Shown here one piece after another: positions 34,737-43,879 of a DNA stretch of 64,000 bases (positions within the stretch are counted from its first letter, which is position 1; each line of letters opens with the position of its first letter). The stretch is from JAGDZR01 sp049115695 (GTDB lineage Bacteria; Bacteroidota; Bacteroidia; Cytophagales; Cyclobacteriaceae). The stretch spans positions 152,171-216,170 of the forward strand of contig JAGDZR010000002.1 in NCBI GenBank assembly GCA_049115695.1. Reading direction: 5' to 3'. The position numbers and the translations under genes were made by a program. A model generated the notes under the pieces. It worked only from the letters and a program-made list of their open reading frames with translations. It ran no database searches and was not told the origin of the DNA.

Positions 34737-37070
34737 ATGACCATGAATAAAGTTAATCGAAGAGAATTTTTACGCAAAGTGGCCAAAGCATCTGCCATGA
34801 CTGCTGCTGCATCCATGTTTCCTGGAATCCTGTTTGCAGACGACCAGGAGAACAGTATGCATGTCGGCCTGGATCAGGCCAATGTTGAATGGAAGAAAAC
34901 ACCTTGTCGTTTTTGCGGTGTAGGATGTGGACTTTTGGTCGGGTTGGACAAGGGCAAAGCGGTTGCGGTCAAAGGAGATCCAAAGAGTCCAGTCAATAAA
35001 GGGCTGTGCTGTGTGAAAGGTTATCATTCAGTATTGTCATTATATGGTAAGGATAGATTGACCAAACCCCTGGTGCGCAAGAATGGTAAAATGGTAGAAA
35101 CTTCAATGGAGGAAGCATTGGATTTGATCGCTTCCAAAATGCAGGATACCATCAAAGAACACGGAAAAGATGCGGTTTCCATTTATGGCTCTGGTCAGTG
35201 GACCATTCCGGATGGTTATGTTGCTTCAAAATTTTTCAAAGGAGCAATTGGTACTAACAATGTAGAAGCCAATGCTCGATTGTGTATGGCCAGTGCAGTA
35301 ACCGGGTTCCTCACCTCTTTTGGTATGGATGAGCCAATGGGATGCTACGAAGATATAGACCATGCTGATGTTTTTGTGCTTTGGGGCAATAATATGGCAG
35401 AGATGCACCCGGTGTTGTTTTCAAGGCTATTGGACAACAGGCTGAAACGAGATGTTAAAATCATAGATTTTGCAACCCGAACAACTCGTACATCCACTGC
35501 GGCTGACAAATCGATATTGTTCAATCCTCAAACGGATCTTGCTGTTGCTAATGCCATTTGCTATGAAATAGTCAATAATGGGTGGGTAAACAGCTCATTC
35601 GTAGAGCAATACTGTACCATCAAAGAAGGTAAAACCAATATTGGATATGGTCTGGAGGAAAACTTCAAATTCACAGATGAAGCCAAAGGCATTGATATGG
35701 ATGCCTATAAAGATTTTTTGAGTGATTATGCGCCGGAGAAAGTAGCGAGCTATAGTGGTGTTTCCATAGAGGAAATCAAATACATGGCTTCACTCTATGG
35801 TGATCCAAATAAAAAGGTAATGTCGCTGTGGTGCATGGGTACTAATCAGCATACGCGTGGTACCTGGATCAACAATCTGATTTACAATATTCACTTATTG
35901 GTAGGTAAGATTTCCACTCCGGGTAACAGCCCATTCTCATTGACAGGACAACCCAGTGCGTGCGGTACAGTAAGAGAAGTGGGGACTTTGACACATAAGC
36001 TTCCCTATGGTGTGGTGATGAATGAAGGAGCGCGTAAAAAAGCTGCCGATATCTGGAAAGTTCCGGTTGAGAACATCAATCCAAAGCCATCTCATCATAC
36101 CGTCTCAATGTTCAGAGCATTGGATCGTGGAGATATTAAGTTCATGTGGATCCAGGTGACCAATCCGATGGTTACCATGCCTCACCTGAACCGCTATCGA
36201 GCTGGTGCAGAGAAGGATGGACGCTTTGTGGTGGTCTCAGATGTGTACCCTACACCCACAACTGATGTTGCGGATGTGATATTGCCAAGTGCAATGTGGA
36301 TAGAACGTGAAGGCATGTATGGTAATTCTGAGCGGCGCACACAGCATTTCGAGAAACTAATCGACCCACCAGGCGAAGCGATGAGTGATACCTGGCAGCT
36401 GATTGAGGTTGCCAGACGAATGGGCTACCAAGACTTATTTCCATGGGATGAAGAAAATCACATCGAAGAAATCTGGAATGAATATACCCGCTTTCATGAG
36501 GGCAATAAACATGGAATGGCACCATATGCCACTTTGAAGAAGAGAAGTGGTGTACAATGGCCGTTTGTAGAAGGACGTGAGACCAAGTGGAGATTTCATG
36601 GTAAATATGATCCGGCTTGTGAAGGAGATAGCTATGATTTTTATGGCAAACCTGATCACAAGGCATGGATATGGGCACGCCCATATGAAGCGCCACCAGA
36701 GGTGCCGGATCAGGAATACCCATTCTGGCTCAATACCGGGAGAGTACTTGAGCATTGGCATACAGGATCTATGACGCGTAGGGTTGATGTGTTACATCAG
36801 GCAATGCCATCGAGTTATGCCGAGCTGCATCCGGATGATGCTGATAGGCTGGGTGTGAAGAATGGAGATATGATCAAAATAGCGTCTCGACGAGGAGATA
36901 TAAAAATCCGAGCCTCCATAAAGGAGAGAGGTCTACCAACAAAAGGTCAGGTTTTTGTTCCATTCTTTGATGAAAGCCTGCTGATCAATGAGCTGACACT
37001 CGATGCTTATTGCCCAATTTCCAAGCAGCCGGATTATAAAAAATGTGCGGTAAAGGTTGAGAAGGTATGA
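34737..37070 (+). CDS. napA: Periplasmic nitrate reductase, catalytic subunit
   Basis: Tat signal with RREFLRKVAKASA, then the [4Fe-4S] ligands in CRFCGVGC (Cys57, 60, 64) and CVKGYH (Cys92). The molybdenum ligand Cys183 is in NARLCMASAVTGF, the NapA pattern, together with SGQWTIPDG and the NTGRVLEHWHTGSMTRR segment of the C-terminal domain. At 777 residues it is slightly shorter than many NapA proteins (about 830). It reduces nitrate to nitrite in the periplasm using bis-MGD. The gene order napD-napA-napB plus cytochrome, NrfC and NrfD genes suggests the electron chain. The ATG at 34737 and that at 34743 are both possible. Confidence 0.97.
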   Translation: MTMNKVNRREFLRKVAKASAMTAAASMFPGILFADDQENSMHVGLDQANVEWKKTPCRFCGVGCGLLVGLDKGKAVAVKGDPKSPVNKGLCCVKGYHSVLSLYGKDRLTKPLVRKNGKMVETSMEEALDLIASKMQDTIKEHGKDAVSIYGSGQWTIPDGYVASKFFKGAIGTNNVEANARLCMASAVTGFLTSFGMDEPMGCYEDIDHADVFVLWGNNMAEMHPVLFSRLLDNRLKRDVKIIDFATRTTRTSTAADKSILFNPQTDLAVANAICYEIVNNGWVNSSFVEQYCTIKEGKTNIGYGLEENFKFTDEAKGIDMDAYKDFLSDYAPEKVASYSGVSIEEIKYMASLYGDPNKKVMSLWCMGTNQHTRGTWINNLIYNIHLLVGKISTPGNSPFSLTGQPSACGTVREVGTLTHKLPYGVVMNEGARKKAADIWKVPVENINPKPSHHTVSMFRALDRGDIKFMWIQVTNPMVTMPHLNRYRAGAEKDGRFVVVSDVYPTPTTDVADVILPSAMWIEREGMYGNSERRTQHFEKLIDPPGEAMSDTWQLIEVARRMGYQDLFPWDEENHIEEIWNEYTRFHEGNKHGMAPYATLKKRSGVQWPFVEGRETKWRFHGKYDPACEGDSYDFYGKPDHKAWIWARPYEAPPEVPDQEYPFWLNTGRVLEHWHTGSMTRRVDVLHQAMPSSYAELHPDDADRLGVKNGDMIKIASRRGDIKIRASIKERGLPTKGQVFVPFFDESLLINELTLDAYCPISKQPDYKKCAVKVEKV

Positions 37071-37765
37071 GCAGTCGAAGCGGTAAATATTCAATACTCT
37101 TTGCCATTCTACTAATGATTGCTTTAGTGGTGATTATCGGCACCAGTATTTCAGCGGAGCAGGAGCAGGCACGGACAGACCTCCCGGCAAAGCGATCCCT
37201 ATATGCATTGCCTACAGAGAGCGGTGTTTTTGCCTTGTCAGAGTCTGCTATGGATTACAAGGAAGTTTCCTTTATCCCGAGCGAACGTACATTGGATGAA
37301 TACTATGAGCGAAGGGCCTATCCAGGCGCACCTCCGACTATCCCTCATGCCGTAATAGATGAAAAAGGAATGGGGGGCAAAGACTGTTTGCAATGCCATC
37401 AAAGCGGAGGGTATGTTGCGCAGTTCAAAGCCTATGCTCCGGTTACGCCTCATGCAAACTTTATGAATTGTCGCCAATGCCATGTGCCGACCAAAATGCT
37501 GAGTGAGTTTAGAAAAAGTAATTTTTCACCTGCAGATCGACCAACACTAGGTCAGAAGGCACTACTAAGCAGTCCTCCGAAGATTCCTCATGGTTTACAA
37601 ATGAGAGAAAACTGCCTGGCATGTCATGCAAGCCCATCGGCTCCAAAGGAAATTCGCGTCAGCCATCCTGAAAGAGTGAATTGCAGGCAATGTCATGCAG
37701 CACCTCAGTCTGAAATTAGTTGGACAAGGCTAGAAAGTACCACCTCAAATTCCAGCGAAAAATGA
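37067..37765 (+). CDS. napB: Tetrahaem NapB-like cytochrome with duplicated module
   Basis: N-terminal anchor (about 8-28), then the NapB module PGAPPTIPHAV...CLQCH (107-111)...VTPHANFMNCRQCH (135-139), which fits normal dihaem NapB. A second module follows: SSPPKIPHGL...CLACH (183-187)...VSHPERVNCRQCH (206-210). Each module has the IPH and xPH/SHP histidines before the second haem, so the C-terminus appears to be a duplicated NapB unit, giving four haems rather than two. It passes electrons to NapA. The stop overlaps the next gene's start by ATGA, and its own start overlaps napA by four bases. Confidence 0.88.
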   Translation: MSSRSGKYSILFAILLMIALVVIIGTSISAEQEQARTDLPAKRSLYALPTESGVFALSESAMDYKEVSFIPSERTLDEYYERRAYPGAPPTIPHAVIDEKGMGGKDCLQCHQSGGYVAQFKAYAPVTPHANFMNCRQCHVPTKMLSEFRKSNFSPADRPTLGQKALLSSPPKIPHGLQMRENCLACHASPSAPKEIRVSHPERVNCRQCHAAPQSEISWTRLESTTSNSSEK

Positions 37766-38403
37766 AAATCAAACAATTAGTGACGGTGTTTAGCATGGCG
37801 CTTTTTGCAGGTGCTTTTATCTGGAGTTGTTCCAGGGCGCATGAGCCGAGTAATGCGGAAAAGGTAAGGGCGGCAACTGAGAAGGTTACCTATGATATTT
37901 CTTCGAAGAAATTGCTAGATGAAGAAGGAATGAAGGTGCTGAAGACTCAAATTGAAGGGTTAAATGATCAATTTCTGATTCCCGAGAGAGCCAAAGAGAT
38001 TACCAGTCACCCCTGTTCTAATTGCCATGATCAGGATATAGAAACACTTAAGGCAGAGAACAAAGGCGCAAAAGGGGCACACTGGCACGTGGAAATTGTG
38101 CATGCTGATTTCGCTACTATGAACTGTGCAACCTGCCACAATATGGATCGGCCTGATGTGCTGACCTCTTTAAGTGGGAAGCCTATCGACTTCAATCATT
38201 CATACAAGCAATGTAGTCAATGTCATTCGACACAATACAAAGATTGGAAGGGAGGTGCGCATGGCAAAAGTTTAGCTGGATGGGTGCCGCCACGCGTATC
38301 ACAAACGTGTGTTGGATGTCACAATCCGCATCAACCAGCATTTGAGAAGAGGTGGCCTAGTCGCCTGAATACTGTGAAATTAAACGCGGGCGAAAAACAC
38401 TAA
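37762..38403 (+). CDS. Tetrahaem cytochrome c lipoprotein
   Basis: Lipoprotein signal with lipobox IWSCSR. There are four haem motifs (CSNCH, CATCH, CSQCH, CVGCH) and many extra His residues (GAHWHVEIVHADF, FNHSYK, GGAHGKS) that can be second axial ligands. It is like multihaem quinol-linked cytochromes placed next to nap and NrfD genes. It probably takes electrons from NrfC/NrfD and passes them to NapB, filling the role of NapC, which is absent. The start was placed at ATG 37762, which overlaps the napB stop (ATGA); the longer frame would begin inside napB. Confidence 0.85.
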   Translation: MKIKQLVTVFSMALFAGAFIWSCSRAHEPSNAEKVRAATEKVTYDISSKKLLDEEGMKVLKTQIEGLNDQFLIPERAKEITSHPCSNCHDQDIETLKAENKGAKGAHWHVEIVHADFATMNCATCHNMDRPDVLTSLSGKPIDFNHSYKQCSQCHSTQYKDWKGGAHGKSLAGWVPPRVSQTCVGCHNPHQPAFEKRWPSRLNTVKLNAGEKH

Positions 38404-39423
38404 ATGAAAATGAACGATCAGGAAAAACAGGCTTGCGGAGGTAACTGCACTTGCGAAGGGTCATCAGCTCAGCATACAGGTGAGCAATCTTTCGTTCAAG
38501 CAGCTATGGACAAAACTTCTCGACGGGGAGCGCTGAGAAAATTGACTGCCGGCTTACTCACTGGTGTAGGCATGGGGACGACTGCATGTAGTGTTGTAGG
38601 GGATGATGACACCAAAGAAGCAAATGCACTCAAATGGGATGAGTTCTTCAAAACCAATTATCGCCTGATGACTGACGAGGAGAAAAAGCAAACAGTCAGT
38701 CGTCTCGAAAAGCTATATGAGAAGAACACAGGAAATACCATCAATATTTCGACACAGGAGCCTCGCGAAAATGTACTGTACGGATATGCATTCAATATTT
38801 CCAAATGTCAGGGATACATGGATTGTGTCAATGCATGTGTTGAAGAGAATAACCAGGATCGCAATTCGCAGATGCAGTACATCCGCATTCATGAACATGC
38901 CAATGGTCAAATGAATTGGGAGTTAGCAGATGATAATTACTATCACGAAGTGCCGGCCGCCGGACATTTTTATATGGGTACGCAATGTTTTCATTGTGAA
39001 AATCCGCCGTGTGTAGATGTGTGCCCTGTGCAGGCTACATGGAAGGAAAAGGACGGGATTGTAGTGATTGATTACGACTGGTGCATTGGCTGCAGATATT
39101 GCATGGCCGCTTGCCCTTATGATGGTCGACGATTCAATTGGTCCACTCCGGAAGTCCCCGAAGAAGAGGTGAATAAGACACAGCATTACCTCGGTAATCG
39201 CCTGAGAAAGAAAGGTGTAATGGAAAAATGCACTTTTTGTATTCAGCGATCACGTGAGGGTAAAAATCCCGCTTGTGTCGAAGCATGCCCGACCGGTGCG
39301 AGGGTGTTCGGCAATCTGCTTGATCCAGAAAGTGAGATTCGATGGATTTTGGATAACAAAAAGGTGTTTAGACTCAAGGAGGACCTGGGGACAGAGCCGA
39401 AGTTTTGGTATTACATGGATTAA
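38404..39423 (+). CDS. NrfC-like 4Fe-4S dicluster protein
   Basis: A Tat-like signal SRRGALRKL (39-47) follows a short Cys-rich N-terminus (ACGGNCTCEG). Clusters are formed by QCFHCENPPCVDVCP, WCIGCRYCMAACP and KCTFC...ACVEACP. The first cluster reads C135-QG-Y138-MD-C141-VNA-C145, so the second expected Cys is Tyr, and this site may hold a 3Fe cluster or none. It lies in the periplasm and should link NrfD to the tetrahaem cytochrome. It follows the cytochrome gene immediately and is ten bases before the NrfD gene. Confidence 0.88.
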   Translation: MKMNDQEKQACGGNCTCEGSSAQHTGEQSFVQAAMDKTSRRGALRKLTAGLLTGVGMGTTACSVVGDDDTKEANALKWDEFFKTNYRLMTDEEKKQTVSRLEKLYEKNTGNTINISTQEPRENVLYGYAFNISKCQGYMDCVNACVEENNQDRNSQMQYIRIHEHANGQMNWELADDNYYHEVPAAGHFYMGTQCFHCENPPCVDVCPVQATWKEKDGIVVIDYDWCIGCRYCMAACPYDGRRFNWSTPEVPEEEVNKTQHYLGNRLRKKGVMEKCTFCIQRSREGKNPACVEACPTGARVFGNLLDPESEIRWILDNKKVFRLKEDLGTEPKFWYYMD

Positions 39424-39432
39424 AGACGAAAG

Positions 39433-40650
39433 ATGGGACAATTAAAAATATTTGGATCACTGGTTCGCCAAAGCATAAGTCAAGCAATGGAAGGATCCGC
39501 AAAATACCATACCTGGATGGGTACGCTGACGGCATTGATGTTATTTGGTGCTTATTGCTATTATCAACAATTGACCTACGGACTGTCAGTGACGGGCATG
39601 AATGATCACGTTAGTTGGGGACTCTATATTTCCAACTTCACATTTTTGGTTGGTGTCGCCGCAGCTGCAGTTATGTTGGTGATGCCTACATATGTTTTAA
39701 AGGATGTTGATTTTTCAAAAGCTGTTTTAATTGGAGAAGGTTTGGCGGTTGCAGCATTGGTAATGTGTTTGGCGTTTGTGACGGTAGATCTTGGAGGTCC
39801 CGCGAGAGCCTGGCATCTTATTCCAATTATTGGATTATTCAATTGGCCCAATTCGATGCTTTCCTGGGATGTGATAGTACTCAATGGTTATTTGTTTATC
39901 AACCTCACAGTGCCCCTTTACATTCTGATGTCTAAATATCAGGATAAACAACCGAACCGAAAGATTTACCTCCCTGGTGTGATGATTTCGGTTTTTTGGG
40001 CGGTTGGTATTCACATGGTAACGGCGTTTTTATATGCCGGACTACCTGCAAGACCCTTTTGGAATAATTCTTTGTTAGGGCCAAGATTCCTGGCTTCAGC
40101 TTTCGCGGCTGGACCGGCTTTGATCATCATTATTTTGGAAACCATTGATCGGTTCACGGATTATAAAATCGACAGAAAAACTTTCAATAAACTAGCCATG
40201 GTGGTCACTGTGGCAGCTCAGGTGAACCTGATTATGCTCGTTTCGGAGTTGTTCAAAGAGTTTTATGCACAAACCCACCATAGCTTAAGTGCGGTTTACA
40301 TGTTCTTTGGCTTACACGGGTATGATGCGTTGGTTCCCTGGACCTATACATCGCTGGGGCTCAATGTGGTGGCTACCATCATTCTCACTTTGCACATGCT
40401 GCGGAAAAACTTTAAATGGCTGACGGTTGCTTGTGTGTTTCTCTTTGTAGGCATTTGGATTGAAAAGGGAATGGGATTGATCATTCCAGGATTCATCCCC
40501 GGATCCTGGGGGAAAATTGTCGAGTATGCACCTACATGGGTGGAAATAGGTGTTACCGTTGGGATTTGGTCAATGGGAGCATTTTTCTTTACGATTCTCA
40601 CAAAGACTGCCATTTCGATTGAACTGGGCAGGTTGAGGTACAACAAATAA
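39433..40650 (+). CDS. NrfD/PsrC-like integral membrane quinol oxidase
   Basis: About ten TM helices over 405 residues. The NrfD signature areas include SWGLYISNFTFLVGVAAAAVML, TVDLGGPARAWHLIP and FNWPNSMLSWDVIVLN. NrfD-type proteins oxidise menaquinol at the membrane and pass electrons to the NrfC-like partner. It is the last gene of the nap operon. The stop is two bases from the stop of the convergent chemoreceptor gene. Confidence 0.92.
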   Translation: MGQLKIFGSLVRQSISQAMEGSAKYHTWMGTLTALMLFGAYCYYQQLTYGLSVTGMNDHVSWGLYISNFTFLVGVAAAAVMLVMPTYVLKDVDFSKAVLIGEGLAVAALVMCLAFVTVDLGGPARAWHLIPIIGLFNWPNSMLSWDVIVLNGYLFINLTVPLYILMSKYQDKQPNRKIYLPGVMISVFWAVGIHMVTAFLYAGLPARPFWNNSLLGPRFLASAFAAGPALIIIILETIDRFTDYKIDRKTFNKLAMVVTVAAQVNLIMLVSELFKEFYAQTHHSLSAVYMFFGLHGYDALVPWTYTSLGLNVVATIILTLHMLRKNFKWLTVACVFLFVGIWIEKGMGLIIPGFIPGSWGKIVEYAPTWVEIGVTVGIWSMGAFFFTILTKTAISIELGRLRYNK

Positions 40651-40652
40651 AC

Positions 40653-42581
40653 CTAGTTGGTCTTAAACTGATCGATGATCTGGTCAAGTTGGTTAGCACT
40701 GGTTGCCAGTTCTTTAGCCGAAGCGGACATTTGCTCTGCCGTTGAGGCCGTGTGAGTAGTTATTTCGGTCAGTTGTTGAATGCCAACATTGATGTTCTCT
40801 GCTCCTCGTTGTTGTTCTTTGCCAGCCATGACTACATTTTTCACTTGCTCAGCTGATGCGATAATTTCAGGGACAACTTTCCTTAGTTTTTCTCCAGCCA
40901 CCTTGGAGATTTCCCTGGAATCTGATGCCTGCTTTTCTATTTCAGTTGAGACTTGTCCTGCTTGATCAGCCAGCTTTCGGATTTCCTGAGCCACAACCGC
41001 AAAACCTTTACCGTGTGTACCTGCTCTGGCTGCTTCTACCGCTGCATTAAGCGAGAGAATGTCAGTCTTACGCGCAATTTCTGAGATTACTTCTATGCGT
41101 TTAGTAATGTCGCTAACAGCTTCTATGGTATCGGTAAAGGAAGAGTTGCTGTCTTCAATGCTTTTTGCCGATCGACTAGAGGTTTCACCTGTTTTCACTG
41201 CTATCTCTGTGTTGGAGTTAATAGTGGCAAGCATTTCCTCCATGGAAGCCGCTATTTCTTCAGTAGTTGATGCTTGTTGGTTGGCTCCACTGGCAATATG
41301 TTGAGACATACTCCCCAATTTGGAGCTTGTTGAAGCCACCTGATTCGAGCTGTGTTTAATTTGAGAAGCAAGCCTGCTCAAGCTCACCACAATTTGATTG
41401 TAACTATGCACCATATTTCCGGTCTCGTCTTCGGCATCCTTACCAGCAACATTTGTAAGATCACCAGTACTGACTGCTTGCATAAGAGTTGATATTCTGT
41501 TGATAGATGAACTTGTCCATCTGGCGTAGGTCAAGGCAATTAGTGCAGTAACACTAAGCCCAAGTCCCAATGAGATGAGGATGATGACCCAAAATGAATT
41601 AAACTCCTTGAGCACATTATTTAAGTTGGTGACAGCAATCAGGGTGTAACGATTGTAAGGATTATAGGAAATGAGATTGCCATTGACATTGTCGTAGCGC
41701 TGGCCGGGTATTCCATCATTGATGTCCTGATTCAATTGGTCATTTAATGTTTCCCAATAAGGAAGCATCAGATTTACTTGGTTGGGGTTGTAAATGATGT
41801 CACCGGCTTTATTGTATATGAGCATTTCGTAGGCAAGTTGATTTGACGAAACTGCCTGAATGATGTCTTCCTGAGATGATTGCTCATTTAGGTTCAAGTA
41901 ATTGTTGTTGATCAGCTGTTCTTGATGGAGCCTCATGGCATTGAGGGTTACCCCTATCGCCTTGTTGACCGAGTAGTAATAAGTCAAACCAATCATCAGC
42001 GTTGTGATTCCCAGTACAGAAAGGACAAACCCATACAGGGATTTGTTTCCAAGGGAAATAGGCAACCCATTTGCTTCAACTCCCCGTTGATTCAGTATTT
42101 CTGAGACTTGTTTGTTGATATTTCTTAATTGAAATCCATGAACGAAAAAAAGCGCTACCGAAATAGAAATGAAACCGGCCACAGCAATTGCAATTAAACT
42201 AAAGGACGCGAAATGGTTAATGTGGAAATAATGCCGATACATGAAATACCAAACACTTACTGAAGATATGTATAGCAACGCGTTTTGACCTGCTGCCCAG
42301 ACCGGGAAGTTGAGCAGCAATCTTGATAGTTTGGATAAATCATTATTGTCAAGATTGTCTATGTTCGACAGTAGCCTGTCAATTGGACGCAACCACGTGG
42401 CTTGAATGAGTTGACTGATTACAATGACAATCAACCAAACAACTATGCTTAGTTGAATGAATGTGGCTAACTGGTCCTGCGTATTGTTCATGTAGATGAA
42501 GTTGGCAATTCCCCATCCAACAAAATATGTTGGCCAAAGAGCCAAAGAAGTGAGATGAATCTTTGTAGAAATAGTGGACAT
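40653..42581 (-). CDS. Methyl-accepting chemotaxis protein with HAMP domain
   Basis: 642 residues. The N-terminus has about four TM helices (10-165), then a further TM at about 190-212, a periplasmic region (about 213-335), a TM at about 337-358 and a HAMP domain (SSSINRISTLMQAVSTGDLTN). The MCP signalling tip is ISEIARKTDILSLNAAVEAARAG followed by GKGFAVVAQEIRKLADQ. This is a different architecture from the three six-TM receptors at 4-8 kb. It faces the nap operon and could sense respiratory state, but that is only suggested by position. Confidence 0.92.
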   Translation of the reverse strand: MSTISTKIHLTSLALWPTYFVGWGIANFIYMNNTQDQLATFIQLSIVVWLIVIVISQLIQATWLRPIDRLLSNIDNLDNNDLSKLSRLLLNFPVWAAGQNALLYISSVSVWYFMYRHYFHINHFASFSLIAIAVAGFISISVALFFVHGFQLRNINKQVSEILNQRGVEANGLPISLGNKSLYGFVLSVLGITTLMIGLTYYYSVNKAIGVTLNAMRLHQEQLINNNYLNLNEQSSQEDIIQAVSSNQLAYEMLIYNKAGDIIYNPNQVNLMLPYWETLNDQLNQDINDGIPGQRYDNVNGNLISYNPYNRYTLIAVTNLNNVLKEFNSFWVIILISLGLGLSVTALIALTYARWTSSSINRISTLMQAVSTGDLTNVAGKDAEDETGNMVHSYNQIVVSLSRLASQIKHSSNQVASTSSKLGSMSQHIASGANQQASTTEEIAASMEEMLATINSNTEIAVKTGETSSRSAKSIEDSNSSFTDTIEAVSDITKRIEVISEIARKTDILSLNAAVEAARAGTHGKGFAVVAQEIRKLADQAGQVSTEIEKQASDSREISKVAGEKLRKVVPEIIASAEQVKNVVMAGKEQQRGAENINVGIQQLTEITTHTASTAEQMSASAKELATSANQLDQIIDQFKTN

Positions 42582-42798
42582 AAAGAACGTTGGTGAAATA
42601 ATAGTGATGTATAAGGTAGATAATTCTAATGAATCAGTTGTGATTAATTAACCAAAATGGTGGACATAGTCGTTATACGTGTAGTTGCTGCATTCGTTAT
42701 GGGATCAATCGTAGAAGTCCACCGTACTTCAATTCATGGCACCACCCTCACTGAATAAGATGGATTATCATTGCGTTGAAACTTGAGCAGATTAATTG

Positions 42799-43371
42799 AT
42801 GGAAAATCTAATTGGATTCTTTAAGCAGTTTAGCCCACTTTCAGATGATTTGTTAAGCCTGATGAGCGATATATTCATTTATTCCGAACTAAAAAAGGGG
42901 GAATATTTTGTCAAGAAAGGACAGTATGCAAAGGAGATAGCATTTTTAGAATCTGGTATTGTGAGAGCTTACTATATCAATAGCGAAGCGAAAGAATACA
43001 ACAAGACTTTTTTTGCTGCACCGACCATTATTGGGTCATATGCCTCTTTGATCAGCAAACAAAAAAATGAAGTGGCTCAGCAAGCACTGACTGATTGTAA
43101 AATATGGAAAGCTTCTTTTGAGACAATTGAAAAGTTGTCTGAGGGAAGTTTTGAGATTGAACGACTGAGAAGAGTTGTTGCCGAAAACTATTTCTTGAGT
43201 AGCGAGAAGAAGGAAATAGAAATGGCCATGCTTGATGCTGAAAAGCGCTATGAGATCCTACGACAAGAGTATCCAGGGATCGAATTGGAAATACCGCAGT
43301 ATCACATTGCTGCATACCTTGGCATTAGTGCTACCCAGTTGAGTAGAATCAGAAGCAAACTTTCTAAGTAG
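42799..43371 (+). CDS. Crp/Fnr-family transcriptional regulator
   Basis: Cyclic-nucleotide-binding-like jelly roll (about 10-120: KKGEYFVKKGQYAKEIAFLESGIVRAYY) and a helix-turn-helix (about 150-190: EIPQYHIAAYLGISATQLSRIRSKLSK). It has no N-terminal Cys cluster as in Fnr. It belongs to the short Bacteroidota Crp group, with ligand unknown. The start was placed at ATG 42799; the longer frame adds one TTG codon. A 14-base palindrome follows 10 bases after the stop. Confidence 0.9.
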   Translation: MENLIGFFKQFSPLSDDLLSLMSDIFIYSELKKGEYFVKKGQYAKEIAFLESGIVRAYYINSEAKEYNKTFFAAPTIIGSYASLISKQKNEVAQQALTDCKIWKASFETIEKLSEGSFEIERLRRVVAENYFLSSEKKEIEMAMLDAEKRYEILRQEYPGIELEIPQYHIAAYLGISATQLSRIRSKLSK

Positions 43372-43381
43372 AGCGCATTTC

Positions 43382-43395
43382 TTTACATATGTAAA
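43382..43395. promoter_or_regulatory. Perfect 14-bp palindrome
   Basis: TTTACATATGTAAA lies between the Crp/Fnr gene and the membrane protein gene at 43458. Such a dyad could bind a dimeric regulator. It has no T run, so it is not a terminator. Confidence 0.35.
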
Positions 43396-43457
43396 TGCAC
43401 AGGGCCATTAAATAATTATCCTTTGCAATTGAATAATTAGCACAAGATTCAATTGTA

Positions 43458-43868
43458 ATGAAGAACCAGGAGATAACATTTTTTAGAATCCTTTTCATCG
43501 TTTCGGCAGTTTGGAATTTGATAGGGGCGATTTTCGGCTACTTCAACACGGCCTATACCTTCAATGGATTTTTTGACCGAGAGTTGACAGACCCGCTATA
43601 CTTCGCCATTTATCAGGGAGCCTGGGGAACGACACTTGTTTATTTTATTGGTTATTCCATTGTTGCTTACAATCCGGTAAGACATACAGGAATTGTTATT
43701 GTTGGGGGAATTGGGAAGGTAGGTTTTGCGATAACGCTCTTAAAGTTTTACTTATCAGGTATAGCAGGACCCATTGTTTTCGTGGTGATAATTGGAGATT
43801 TGATTTTTGGCGTTCTGTTCCTCTATTACTTCTATAGGTTGTTCAGGTCCAAGGAGGCGATTATTTAG
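43458..43868 (+). CDS. Small four-TM membrane protein, unknown
   Basis: 136 residues with four hydrophobic helices (ITFFRILFIVSAVWNLIGAIFG, LYFAIYQGAWGTTLVYFIGYSIV, GIVIVGGIGKVGFAITLLKFYL, IVFVVIIGDLIFGVLFLYYFY). No family is recognised with confidence. It is followed after 11 bases by the START-domain gene, so the two likely form an operon under the palindrome upstream. Confidence 0.65.
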   Translation: MKNQEITFFRILFIVSAVWNLIGAIFGYFNTAYTFNGFFDRELTDPLYFAIYQGAWGTTLVYFIGYSIVAYNPVRHTGIVIVGGIGKVGFAITLLKFYLSGIAGPIVFVVIIGDLIFGVLFLYYFYRLFRSKEAII

Positions 43869-43879
43869 GCTATCAGAAG

